64,000 bases of DNA from JAZDGX01 sp964482205. GTDB lineage: Bacteria; Eisenbacteria; RBG-16-71-46; CAIMUX01; WJJG01. This document shows, piece after piece, positions 51,265 through 60,020 of this stretch (positions are counted from its first letter, which is position 1; every line of letters begins with the position of its first letter). The stretch is from the NCBI GenBank assembly GCA_964482205.1, contig CAYZWI010000013.1, forward strand, positions 36,829-100,828. The letters are read 5' to 3'. Below the pieces are notes generated by a model, which was given only the letters and a program-made list of their open reading frames with translations, ran no database searches and was not told where the DNA came from. The translations under genes were made by a program, and so were the position numbers.

Positions 51265-53580
51265 ATGAGCAAGACCGGACTTGGCCATGGGCAGGTTGCG
51301 ATCCTGTTGTCGCTGGTGTGCCTCTTTACGGCCTTGCGCCCGGCCGTGGCGGCAAGCGGGCGAAGCGCGCCCACCATCATGAGAGCAGGCCTCGACGAAG
51401 CCGCCCGGATCCTGAGGATCGAGGATCGCAGGGAATCGCCCGATCTGCTCCTTGGCTTTCTCTCCTCTTCGCTCCCCGATGTCCGCGCGCGGGCATGCCT
51501 GGCGATGGGACGCATCGCCGCGCCCCCCGACACCTTCGATTGTTCTCGCGTGATCACGCACGCGCTCGCACAGCGTCTGCGCGAGGATCCCGCGCCCGAG
51601 GTTCGTTCGGCAGCCGCCTTCGCCCTCGGCCTCCTGCAATCTCGCGAAGCCGGAGCGGCGGCGGCCGCGCGCATCGTGAGCGGAGCCGAAGCGAACGCCG
51701 ACGTGCGTGCCGCGCTCGTCGAAGCGGTCGGCCGTTGCGGTCCCGATCCGCATCCCGCCGCGATCGCGCGGGCGCTGAGCGATCCGGAAGCCGCCGTCGT
51801 GCAGGCTGCGCTGCTCGCATGTTGGAAGGGGCGCAGGGCGGAAGGCCTCGAACGCGCGCTCGAGCTCACTCGCGCGAGCGATCCGGAAACCCGCTGGCGG
51901 GCCGCCTATGCCGTCACGCGTGTGCTCGGCTCCCCCACTTCGGGGCGGACGCCTTCGGGCGGCGGCGCCGATCTTGCGCCCGGCGAGCAAGGCGCGATCC
52001 TCGAACGCGCCCTCGAGCTCGCGCGCGATCCTGATCCTCGCGTGAGTCTCCCGGCCTTGCGCGCCCTCGGGAAAGCGGCGCCGGGAAGCGACCTGGCCGC
52101 GCGCGCCACCGCCGTCCTGCGCGCTGCGCTTCACGACGAAGATCCGCGCAAGCGAGTCGAGGCGGTTCGCAGCCTGGCCGCGCTGGTGCCGCCGTCTTCC
52201 GCTTGCGACCCGGATGTCGCGCGGATGCTTCTCGACCCGCATCCGCATGTCCGCATGGTCGCGATCGAATCGGCCGCGCGCCTGCTCGGTCCGCAAGACC
52301 TGCGGGCGGCGCTCGCTCCCGCCTGCGCGTCTCCCGCGGCGTGGGAGCGCGCGGCGGCCGTGCAGGCGCTCGTCTCCCGGTGCGTGGAAACGGACGCGCA
52401 CGCGCTCGCCTTGCGCGCGATTGCCGATGCGCGGGCGGACACGGCCTGGGGCGTGCGCGACGCGGCCGCAATCGGGCTGGCGGCGTATTGCGATCGCAGG
52501 TTGTCTTCGGAGGCGCATGACGGCGAACGGGATCCTGAAGCGGGCGGCGCGCAGGGATCGCGTGACCACCCGCGCGACGAGTACGAAGCGCAGGCTCTCG
52601 CGCTCGTGCAGGCCTGTCTCGACGACGATCCGCGCGTCGCGAAGGAAGTCGCTCCTTCGCGAGTGGCCGCATGTCTCGCCGCCGAGCCGCGCTTCGCGCG
52701 TGCGCGCGCCGGCATCGAGCCGCTCCTCACCCACGCCGACGACATCGTGCGCGCCGTGACATTGGAGGAACTCGGCAGGCAATGCGCGGCAATCCTCGCC
52801 CAAGCGGGAGACGAGAACGATGCGCGTGAGCTGCTCGCCTGTGCGGTGCGCGGCGCGAGCGACCGTTCTGCGGATGCGCGCCAGATGGGGATTGCGCTCC
52901 TCGTCGAGCTGCTTCCCTCTCGTATGGGCGAGGACGCGCGCAATGCGCTCGTGCGGGTGGCGCGCTCCGATCCCGACCGCCGTTTGCGCGCGAGCGCGAT
53001 TCGCGCGGTCGAGAAGCGCGACGGCGGGCCGCTGACGACGGGCAGGCCCGGATGCTCGACCTGTCCTTCCACGCGCATCGAAGCGGGCCCTCAGGAAACG
53101 CATCTCTCCGCCGCCGACTATCGCCGCGCGCTCGACGAAGCGGCGCGCATTCGCCAGGCGATCATCGACACCGAAGGCGGGGCGCTCGTGATCGCGCTCG
53201 ACGGCGAAGCGGCCCCTCTCACGACGCTCAACTTCGCCCGGCTGGCCGAGTCGGGCGCGCTCGATCACGGCTGCTGGCATCGCGTGGTGCCCGATTTCGT
53301 CGTGCAGGACGGTTGTCCGCGCGGCGACGGCTGGGGCGGGCCCGGGTACAGCATTCGTTGCGAGATCAATGCGCTGCACTACGAACCGGGCGTGCTCGGC
53401 ATGGCGCTTTCCGGCAAGGACACCGGAGGCAGCCAGTACTTCCTCACGCTTTCCGATCAACCGCATCTCGACGGCCGCTACACGATCTTCGGAAAGCTCG
53501 CCGAGGGATGGGAGACGCTGAACGCGCTCGCCCCCGGCGCGCGCATCGAGCGCGTGCGCATCGTGAGGGAGGCGCGATGA
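51265..53580 (+). CDS. Exported HEAT-repeat protein with C-terminal cyclophilin domain
   Basis: 771 residues from ATG 51265 (GGAAGG upstream). A signal peptide (about 1-31, ending AVAA) is followed by some 550 residues of HEAT repeats (for example DVRARACLAMGRIAAP, EVRSAAAFALGLLQ, RVSLPALRALGKA). From about residue 630 there is a peptidyl-prolyl isomerase of the cyclophilin type: LTTLNFARLAESG, HRVVPDFVVQDGCPRG, GMALSGKDTGGSQYFLTL, PHLDGRYTIFGK. It would assist folding of exported proteins, with the HEAT solenoid as a client or partner platform. The stop overlaps the prmA start (ATGA). Confidence 0.85.
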   Translation: MSKTGLGHGQVAILLSLVCLFTALRPAVAASGRSAPTIMRAGLDEAARILRIEDRRESPDLLLGFLSSSLPDVRARACLAMGRIAAPPDTFDCSRVITHALAQRLREDPAPEVRSAAAFALGLLQSREAGAAAAARIVSGAEANADVRAALVEAVGRCGPDPHPAAIARALSDPEAAVVQAALLACWKGRRAEGLERALELTRASDPETRWRAAYAVTRVLGSPTSGRTPSGGGADLAPGEQGAILERALELARDPDPRVSLPALRALGKAAPGSDLAARATAVLRAALHDEDPRKRVEAVRSLAALVPPSSACDPDVARMLLDPHPHVRMVAIESAARLLGPQDLRAALAPACASPAAWERAAAVQALVSRCVETDAHALALRAIADARADTAWGVRDAAAIGLAAYCDRRLSSEAHDGERDPEAGGAQGSRDHPRDEYEAQALALVQACLDDDPRVAKEVAPSRVAACLAAEPRFARARAGIEPLLTHADDIVRAVTLEELGRQCAAILAQAGDENDARELLACAVRGASDRSADARQMGIALLVELLPSRMGEDARNALVRVARSDPDRRLRASAIRAVEKRDGGPLTTGRPGCSTCPSTRIEAGPQETHLSAADYRRALDEAARIRQAIIDTEGGALVIALDGEAAPLTTLNFARLAESGALDHGCWHRVVPDFVVQDGCPRGDGWGGPGYSIRCEINALHYEPGVLGMALSGKDTGGSQYFLTLSDQPHLDGRYTIFGKLAEGWETLNALAPGARIERVRIVREAR

Positions 53581-54755
53581 ACGAGCGCCGGCCGGCCGAT
53601 GATGACCATGTGCCCGCCGTCCCGCGCCCTGACCATAGCAGCGGCGCTCGCACCTATGTGGAAGTCCGCGTGCGCGCGCCGGTTGCGCTCGAGGAAGAAG
53701 TGGAAGGGGCTCTCCTCTCCCTGGGCGCGCAGGGCACTTCGCAGAGCAGCCTCTGGGATGCGCACGCGAACGGGTGGGAAACGGGCGCCGCTATTTCAGA
53801 TTCAGAGCATGTGCCTGCAGCCGAAGATGCGATCGAGATCATCGGCTACTTCGCGAGCGAATCGGCCCCGGCGAGCGAACGGGTGAACGAAGCGTTCGCG
53901 AGATTCCCCGCCTTGCGCGCGCATCTCGCCGACATCGTGATCGAGTGCGCCTCCCGGCCCTATGAAAACTGGGCGGAGCGCTCACGCCAGGCGCTGCATT
54001 CCTTTGGCGCGACCTCGCGCCTTTGGATCTTTCCGCCGTGGGAACCCGTGGCCGGCCTTTCCGCCGGCGAGGACGCGATCGTCATCGATCCCGGACAGGC
54101 CTTCGGCGTCGGCTCGCACGCAACCACGCGCGGCTGCCTCGAGCTGCTCGATTCGTGGGCCGATGAGCGGGCGGCGCGGCGCCCCATCGCGCCGTCGCCT
54201 CGCGTGAACGATGCCCAAGCAGAAGAGTTCGAGCCGCAGCCGCGAACCGCGCTGCGCGTGCTCGATGTCGGCACCGGCACCGGCGTCCTCGCCCTGCGGG
54301 CGGCGCAGCATGTGAGCCGCATGGATGGCGGAATCGTCTTCGCGGTGGACAACGATCCCGAGGCGGTCCGCTCGGCCGCGCGCAATCTGGCGTGGAACCG
54401 CCCGCCATCGTCTGGCTCTTCGGCTTCCCGCGCTTCGATCGCGCAGGCGCAGACGGCCGCGCCCGTGCTGCTCTTCACCGGAGAAGCGGGCGCGATCCGC
54501 GCGGGGACGGCGTTCGATCTCATTCTCGCGAATCTCTTCCTCAATCCGCTGCTCGCTCTGCGCGAGTTCTTCTCGAACGCCTTGCCGGTCGCGCATCACG
54601 ACGCGACGAGCGGGCGGAATGGGCAATTGATCCTCTCGGGCATTCGCGCGGACGACCGCGGCGAGCTCGTGGGCTCCTTCCGCGCCAGCGGCTTCCGGCC
54701 CATCGAAGAGCGCGAAGCGTCCGGGTGGGTCGCCCTGCGCTTCGCCCGCCCTTGA
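53577..54755 (+). CDS. prmA: Ribosomal protein L11 methyltransferase
   Basis: 392 residues, longer than the usual 300 because of inserts. PrmA trimethylates ribosomal protein L11. Marks: YENWAERSRQ, IVIDPGQAFGVGSHATTRGCLELL, the SAM motif VLDVGTGTGVLALRAA, AVDNDPEAV, ILANLFLNPLLAL and LSGIRADDRGELV. Ser/Ala-rich inserts lie near residues 205 and 280. ATG 53577 overlaps the preceding stop. Confidence 0.85.
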   Translation: MNERRPADDDHVPAVPRPDHSSGARTYVEVRVRAPVALEEEVEGALLSLGAQGTSQSSLWDAHANGWETGAAISDSEHVPAAEDAIEIIGYFASESAPASERVNEAFARFPALRAHLADIVIECASRPYENWAERSRQALHSFGATSRLWIFPPWEPVAGLSAGEDAIVIDPGQAFGVGSHATTRGCLELLDSWADERAARRPIAPSPRVNDAQAEEFEPQPRTALRVLDVGTGTGVLALRAAQHVSRMDGGIVFAVDNDPEAVRSAARNLAWNRPPSSGSSASRASIAQAQTAAPVLLFTGEAGAIRAGTAFDLILANLFLNPLLALREFFSNALPVAHHDATSGRNGQLILSGIRADDRGELVGSFRASGFRPIEEREASGWVALRFARP

Positions 54756-54780
54756 ACTTCGCTCGCCCGGCCGGGATAAT
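54752..54780 (+). promoter_or_regulatory. Sigma70-type promoter before the TPR gene
   Basis: TTGAAC (54752-54757), 17-nt spacer, GATAAT (54775-54780; five of six matches). The -35 box overlaps the prmA stop. The leader to ATG 54919 is about 130 nt. Confidence 0.55.
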
Positions 54781-54918
54781 CGCGCGCGACGAACGGATCC
54801 CGGCATCTGATGCGCATGGCGGAAGGAGCGATTCGCTCGAGCGACGCTTCATCACACTTGCGCGCGGTCGCGGGGCGACGCGACCCGACGCGCAAGAATC
54901 ATCGAGGAGCAGGCGATC

Positions 54919-56319
54919 ATGGGTCTCTTCGGCGGCAAGTCCCCTTCTCACGAAGCCAAGGGCGATGCGCTCCTCGCGAGCGATCCTCTCGCCGCGATGA
55001 AGTTGTTTCGCGAAGCCTTTCGCAAGAGCGGATACAAGGATCCCAACGACGCGGCGCGCCTGAAAGGGAAGATTCGCGAGGCCCGCCAGGCCTTCCTGCG
55101 CGCCAAGCTTCGCGAGGCGGCGCAATTCGCCGAAGATGGAATCTACGACGCGGCCATGGAGTCGCTCGCGATCGCCAGGGAAAACGCCACCCCCGACGAC
55201 GAGGAGCTCGCGCGCGAGATCGCCGGAGAGACCGAACGGATGGCGAAGCTCGAAGTGGAAGCGCGCCCGGCCGCGCGTTCGCGCGAAGAGCGCGTCGACC
55301 CGGGCTTCCTTCCCGGTGCCATCGACGAAGCGGAGCCGCTCCCCGAAGAAGCTTTGCTGGAAGAGACGCAGGCGGAGAGCGAGGGGGACGAGTTCTCCTT
55401 CTACGCGGGAGTCCTTTCCCCGGAGGATTACGATCACGCGCTCGAGCTGGGCGAGAACTTCCAGGCCGGCTTCATCGCCTACCAGCGCGGCGACCGCCAG
55501 ACCGCGCGGGCGGCCTTCGAGCAGGAAGCGGCCCGCCATCCGCTCGACGGCCTCGTGCATGAAATGCTCGCCTTCCAACTCGACCAGACGGGCGAAGAGG
55601 CCCGCGCCGCGGAGCATTTTCGCGAGGCGGTCCGAATCGATCCCAGGCGCAAGAATGCGCGCCTCGCGCTCGCGCAGATCCTGGCGGGAATCGGACGCAG
55701 GCGCGAGGAAGGCTCGGCGACCGATCCCCGGTCCGCCCTCGATCTGCTGTACGAAGGAATGAAGCTCGACCCGGACGACACCGACTACTCCCTCGCCGTG
55801 GCGGAGGTCTTGATCTCGGAGAAGCGCGCAACGGAAGCGAAGGAGATCCTGGAGCCGCTCCTCGACGGGGAACTCGCCGCCGATCCGGGGGCCTGGCAGT
55901 ATTACGCCGTCGCCCTCGAGGTGGAGGGCTCACTCGATGAAGCGGAGGCGGCGCACGATCATCTCCTTCGCCTCTCGGGCCAAGCCATGGCTCCGCGCGG
56001 TCTCTACGCGGAGTTCGCCCTGCGGCACAACCGGTGGCTGGACAAGGCCGAACGGCTCATCTTCGAAACATGCATCGGATGCCAGGCCTCGGCCCCTTCC
56101 GAAGAATCGCTCGACCGCTACGGGGTGCTGCTCTCGCGCATCCAATTCGCGCGCGGGGAATACAAGGCCGCGCTCGACGGCGTGGAGCGACTGCTCGCCA
56201 AGGGAGCGCCCCAAGATCTCGCGCCCTTGCTGCATGCGATGCGCGCCGAGGCGAAGAAGCGCATGGCGGCATCGGGTGCGGAGCCGGGCGCGGGCGCAGA
56301 GGAAGATCGCGAAGCGTGA
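54919..56319 (+). CDS. Cytoplasmic tetratricopeptide-repeat protein
   Basis: 466 residues with no signal peptide. Helical repeats run through most of it: GDALLASDPLAAMKLFREAFR at the N-terminus, GFIAYQRGDRQTARAAFEQEA, EARAAEHFREAVRIDPRRKNA, and EAEAAHDHLLRL further on. An acidic linker (about 125-160) divides two TPR blocks. One CxxC (CIGC) lies near residue 385. It probably serves as a protein-binding scaffold; partner unknown. Confidence 0.75.
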   Translation: MGLFGGKSPSHEAKGDALLASDPLAAMKLFREAFRKSGYKDPNDAARLKGKIREARQAFLRAKLREAAQFAEDGIYDAAMESLAIARENATPDDEELAREIAGETERMAKLEVEARPAARSREERVDPGFLPGAIDEAEPLPEEALLEETQAESEGDEFSFYAGVLSPEDYDHALELGENFQAGFIAYQRGDRQTARAAFEQEAARHPLDGLVHEMLAFQLDQTGEEARAAEHFREAVRIDPRRKNARLALAQILAGIGRRREEGSATDPRSALDLLYEGMKLDPDDTDYSLAVAEVLISEKRATEAKEILEPLLDGELAADPGAWQYYAVALEVEGSLDEAEAAHDHLLRLSGQAMAPRGLYAEFALRHNRWLDKAERLIFETCIGCQASAPSEESLDRYGVLLSRIQFARGEYKAALDGVERLLAKGAPQDLAPLLHAMRAEAKKRMAASGAEPGAGAEEDREA

Positions 56320-56384
56320 TGCCCGGCGAGGCCGCCGCAGCCGAATCTCGGCGAACCCCTGGCAGGCTCCGGGACGAACCCACG

Positions 56385-56450
56385 CTGATGCCTTTGCTCG
56401 ATTTGTGGTACAATCCTAGCTGAATGACCGGGCGCGCGCGTCGCGCCCGG
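56385..56450 (+). promoter_or_regulatory. Possible promoter and leader hairpin before the M28 peptidase gene
   Basis: CTGATG (56385-56390), 18-nt spacer, TACAAT (56409-56414). Thirteen bases on, a 9-bp perfect hairpin CCGGGCGCG/CGCGCCCGG (56428-56450, 5-nt loop) would lie in the leader; alternatively it terminates the TPR gene. Confidence 0.35.
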
Positions 56451-56527
56451 CGTCGTTTCCCCTGAGCAAACTGACGATACGATGGCTGAAGAGAGCCGTC
56501 GCAGGCAACCTTCGAGGGACGAACGGA

Positions 56528-58552
56528 ATGAACGCATCTGTGCTTCGCATTCTCGGCCGCTGCGCCTGTGCGGCCGCCTGGCTCTCGATGCTCGCCTTCG
56601 CAACCGGTGCGGCCTTCGCCTCCGCGAGCGCGGCCGATTCGCAAACGCTCGTCTCATGGCGCGGCGCATCGGCGCCTGAAGATCCATCGTGGCTTCCTCT
56701 GCACGGGCTCGACGGAAGCGTCCTCGGACTCTTGTCCGCAAACAGCCGCGCGCTGGCGAGCGCTGCGGCAAGCGATCTCGGTCCGTTCGACGAGGAAGCG
56801 CCCTTCTTCCTCATTCCGCGCGCGAGCTACGAGACGCTTCGAGAAGGGGAGTTGCCATCCGGCTGGTCGAGCACTCTCGCCCGCCTGGCATCCGAGGCCG
56901 GCACCTCCCATGCGACGCCCGAAGGTCTTCGCGCGCCCGATCCGGCCGAGTTGCGTGCGATCGAAGCGCTCGCCGGAGACGATGCCCAGGTGCTCATCCG
57001 GCTTCCGCAGGCGCTCTCATGGGTGGCCGATGAGCCCGGCTGCCGCGTTCAGAGATTGCGCTCGCGGCCCCCGATCGCGCGCGAGGCGGCAAGCGAGGCA
57101 GATGAGGACGGGACTTCCCTCCTTCGCGAAGAGCTCGATCCGCAGCAGCCTCCCGAATACTGGCAGGCGCTCGCCGACGCGGTGAACACGGGCAGGACCT
57201 ATGCGGATCTCGATTACCTCGCCACCACGCTGATGACGCGCCACTCGTACACGAGCCAGATGTCGCTCGCGTGCGCGTATGTGCTGGATGAATTCCTTGC
57301 GCTCGGACTGGAGTCTTCCTACGACACCTTCACCTACGGCGGCCGCACGCTGAAGAATGTCCTGGGGATCAAGCGCGGGGTGCTCTATCCCTATCGGATC
57401 TACATCATCTGCGGCCATCTCGATTCGACTTCGCAGACGCCCACCACCAATGCGCCCGGGGCCGAGGACAACGGTACGGGCAGCGCGGCCGTGCTGGAAG
57501 CGGCGCGGTTGCTGGCGGACATTCCGACTTCGTGCACGATCTACTTCCTCTGCCTGACCGCCGAAGAGCAAGGCCTGATCGGAAGCGAGCACTTCGCGAA
57601 CCTCGCCGATCAGCAGAACCTCGACATCCGCGGCGTGCTCAACCTCGACATGGCGGGCTACTACAAGGCGGGCGGTTCGGATTTGTGGCTGGAAGGATTT
57701 CGTTACGGAACGCCTTCCACCTGGCTGATGGACATGATGGAAGCGAACGCCGAGTCGTACACCGATCTCGTCGTGTATCGCTATTCCGGCGAGGGCTGGG
57801 GCTCCGATCACGAGCCGTTCCACGATCACGGTTTCCCCGCAATGCTCTCGATCGATTACGACTGGGAAGATTATCCCTGCTATCATCGCAGCTGCGACAT
57901 CGTCAGCCGTCTCGACGGAAACATCTGGCGCAAGATCATCGCCTCGAACGCGATCACCCTGGGACAACTCGCCGGATTGCAGGGCACCACCGGATGGGTG
58001 GAAGGCGAAGTGTCCTCGATCGCCTACGGCACGCCGGACGGCGCGACCTTGAGGCTCGCCGGCACCAACTATTCCATCCAGACGAGCGCGGCGGACGGGT
58101 CCTTCGGCTGGCCGACGCTCTTCCCCGGTTCCTACACCTTGATCGGCGAGAAGAGCGGCTACCTGCCCGACACGACGGAAGTGAGCGTCGTGAGCGGTGC
58201 GCCCACGCAGGTGACCGTCACGCTCATCCCCGAAGGCCTGAGCGATGTCGACGAAGCGCACGGCCGCTCCTCCTCGATCGCTCTGACGATCTCTCCCACT
58301 CCCGTGCTCGCCAACGCCTCGCTGCGACTCGATCTACCCACAGCGTGCGACGGCGCGCTGTGCATCTTCACGGCGGACGGGCGCAAGCTGGCGCAGTTGT
58401 ACGCGGGCCTCTTGAGCGCGGGGTCGCATGCGTTCTCGTGGAATGGCCGCGACGATGCGGGATTGCCCGCGCCCGCGGGCGTGTATTGGGTGCGCTGGGT
58501 CGGCGAAACGCCCGCGGAGCAGGCGAGCCGGCGCCTTCTCATCGTGCGTTGA
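56528..58552 (+). CDS. Secreted M28 zinc aminopeptidase with C-terminal sorting domain
   Basis: 674 residues. A long signal peptide (to about residue 36) and a propeptide-like region precede the M28 catalytic domain: IICGHLDSTSQ (His), APGAEDNGTGSAAVLEA (bridging Asp), LTAEEQGLIGSEHFA (catalytic and zinc Glu), NLDMAGYYKAG (Asp) and CYHRSCD (His). All five metal ligands are visible. A carboxypeptidase-regulatory-like domain (about 490-570) and a FlgD-like sorting domain (CIFTADGRKLAQL, WNGRDDAG, PAGVYWVRW) follow. It should trim peptides outside the cell and be handled like the other three sorted proteins in this window. Confidence 0.87.
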   Translation: MNASVLRILGRCACAAAWLSMLAFATGAAFASASAADSQTLVSWRGASAPEDPSWLPLHGLDGSVLGLLSANSRALASAAASDLGPFDEEAPFFLIPRASYETLREGELPSGWSSTLARLASEAGTSHATPEGLRAPDPAELRAIEALAGDDAQVLIRLPQALSWVADEPGCRVQRLRSRPPIAREAASEADEDGTSLLREELDPQQPPEYWQALADAVNTGRTYADLDYLATTLMTRHSYTSQMSLACAYVLDEFLALGLESSYDTFTYGGRTLKNVLGIKRGVLYPYRIYIICGHLDSTSQTPTTNAPGAEDNGTGSAAVLEAARLLADIPTSCTIYFLCLTAEEQGLIGSEHFANLADQQNLDIRGVLNLDMAGYYKAGGSDLWLEGFRYGTPSTWLMDMMEANAESYTDLVVYRYSGEGWGSDHEPFHDHGFPAMLSIDYDWEDYPCYHRSCDIVSRLDGNIWRKIIASNAITLGQLAGLQGTTGWVEGEVSSIAYGTPDGATLRLAGTNYSIQTSAADGSFGWPTLFPGSYTLIGEKSGYLPDTTEVSVVSGAPTQVTVTLIPEGLSDVDEAHGRSSSIALTISPTPVLANASLRLDLPTACDGALCIFTADGRKLAQLYAGLLSAGSHAFSWNGRDDAGLPAPAGVYWVRWVGETPAEQASRRLLIVR

Positions 58553-58614
58553 GAAAACGGGCGGCAACGGCGCCTTGCCGAAGCGCCCTCAAAACGGCTA
58601 CGAATAGCAGGAAG

Positions 58615-58655
58615 CCCCGGGCCATCCCGGGCACGCAAGGCGACGCCTCTTGCGT
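58615..58655 (+). terminator. Pair of hairpins after the M28 peptidase gene
   Basis: CCCGGG/CCCGGG (58616-58631, CCAT loop) is followed by an 9-bp bulged hairpin (ACGCAAGGC with GCC..TTGCGT, 58633-58655). No T-tract. The 367-bp space 58553-58919 also contains an 18-codon frame (58719-58775) with AAGGG upstream, too short to judge. Confidence 0.4.
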
Positions 58656-58919
58656 GAGTCATCCTTCGCGAGACCATTTCCCGCCAAGTCCGCGCGCATT
58701 TCCGAAGAAGGGACAACCATGTCTCGTTCGCTTGCGCCACATGGCCCTGGCACCGCCCTGTTGAATGCCTCCTGAACGCTCGCGAGAAGTTCCGCCAAAC
58801 CAATTCCCCTTCCGTGTATCATCGGATGACAGTTATGAGCGAGCCGCGGGACGCAAGCCGGCGAGCCCATCCGCGCTTGCACGCGCGCGCAATCGAAAAA
58901 CGATCGGAAGAGCGATCCG

Positions 58920-59807
58920 ATGGTGGATTCGAACGACTCGAAATGCGGTCCCCACGATTCCTCCGGCCATCGGGCCGAGCAGGCATTGTGGCGCGCGCTC
59001 GTCCGCCGGGGATTGCGAACCGGCATGCTCCTGGAAGAAGCCCAGGACCTGGCCAGCCGGACATTCGTCAAAGCCCTCGACTCCTATGATCCGCGACGAG
59101 GCAGCTTCGATGCCTTCTGCCGGACGATCCACGGCAATCTGATGAAGAACCACTGGCGCGACCGCAAACCGCTCGAGCCGATCGACGAGAAGACCGGTGC
59201 CGTCGATGACCGCATCGATCCCCTCGAAATCCTCACCGAGCGTGAGGAGCAAACCATCATGCGCACACTGTCGGACAGGATTCTCGCGGCTCTCGATCCC
59301 GAGGAAGCGGCCTTCTTTCTGGCGCTCTCCGACATTCTCTTTCAAACCGAGCGCGTCGTCGTATCGCAAGCGGCCGCGCGCCTGGGAATGAAGCCGCTGC
59401 AAGGGTGGGACATCTTCCGCCGCATCCAGCGCAAGGCCCGGCCGATGATGGACGAATTCCGCGAGGCGCTCTCGCCGGTAGCGGAGAAGACGCAATGGCA
59501 AGAGAGCGACATTCGATTCAGCAGGCCACCCGCCGGTCCGCGGCTGAAAGGGGCGGCTTTCGGCGATGACGCCGCCGAGGGCGCGCCCACCAAGCGCGTG
59601 CCCGCATGGCGTTCTCACCCGATTCCCCAGGGGCCTCCGCCCGCTGAATCTTCGGACGAGGTCGTCATGCAAGGACCGCCCGAGCGCTCCTTCCCCTTCC
59701 TCTCGCTGCTGGTGCTTGCGGGAGCGTGCGCCGACGCGGGCTACGAGAAGTTCTCCGCCGGCTTGACCGCGGAGCAGCGCGAACGCCTGGCCGATTTCGT
59801 CTCCTGA
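58920..59807 (+). CDS. Sigma-70 family (ECF-like) factor with unusual C-terminal extension
   Basis: 295 residues. Region 2 is visible in AQDLASRTFVKALDSYDPRRGSF and DAFCRTIHGNLMKNHWRDRK, and region 4 in the segment 105-170 (AALDPEEAAFFLALSD, VSQAAARLGMKPLQGW, RRIQRKARPM). The region 4 helix-turn-helix is less typical than region 2. A further 120 residues are Pro/Arg-rich and end in a hydrophobic stretch (FPFLSLLVLAGACADAGY), which could be a membrane-interacting or anti-sigma-like tail. It would direct RNA polymerase to a special set of promoters. No anti-sigma gene is adjacent. Confidence 0.7.
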   Translation: MVDSNDSKCGPHDSSGHRAEQALWRALVRRGLRTGMLLEEAQDLASRTFVKALDSYDPRRGSFDAFCRTIHGNLMKNHWRDRKPLEPIDEKTGAVDDRIDPLEILTEREEQTIMRTLSDRILAALDPEEAAFFLALSDILFQTERVVVSQAAARLGMKPLQGWDIFRRIQRKARPMMDEFREALSPVAEKTQWQESDIRFSRPPAGPRLKGAAFGDDAAEGAPTKRVPAWRSHPIPQGPPPAESSDEVVMQGPPERSFPFLSLLVLAGACADAGYEKFSAGLTAEQRERLADFVS

Positions 59808-59982
59808 GGCCGCCGCGCGCGCGAGACTGCGCCGACAATTCCACGCAAGATCGAGCCGCCGAAACATTCCGCGCCAAATCTTCCCGCCCATGGGTATCTC
59901 CCTTCGAACGCGCGAAACATCCGTCACGAACAATGCGCAGAGTCTCGTTTCTCGAAGGCAAGTTCCCGATGCGCGACGAAGG

Positions 59983-60002
59983 GGTCCCGGAAACACGGGA
60001 CC
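59983..60002 (+). promoter_or_regulatory. Leader hairpin upstream of the 60021 gene
   Basis: GGTCCCG/CGGGACC closes a 6-nt GAAACA loop, eight bases before AGGAGG (60011-60016). It could influence translation. Confidence 0.4.
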
Positions 60003-60020
60003 GGAATCGAAGGAGGATCC

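Noticed and set aside
58719..58775. 18-codon frame upstream of the sigma-like gene
   Set aside because: Only a weak AAGGG site supports it and nothing can be compared at this length.
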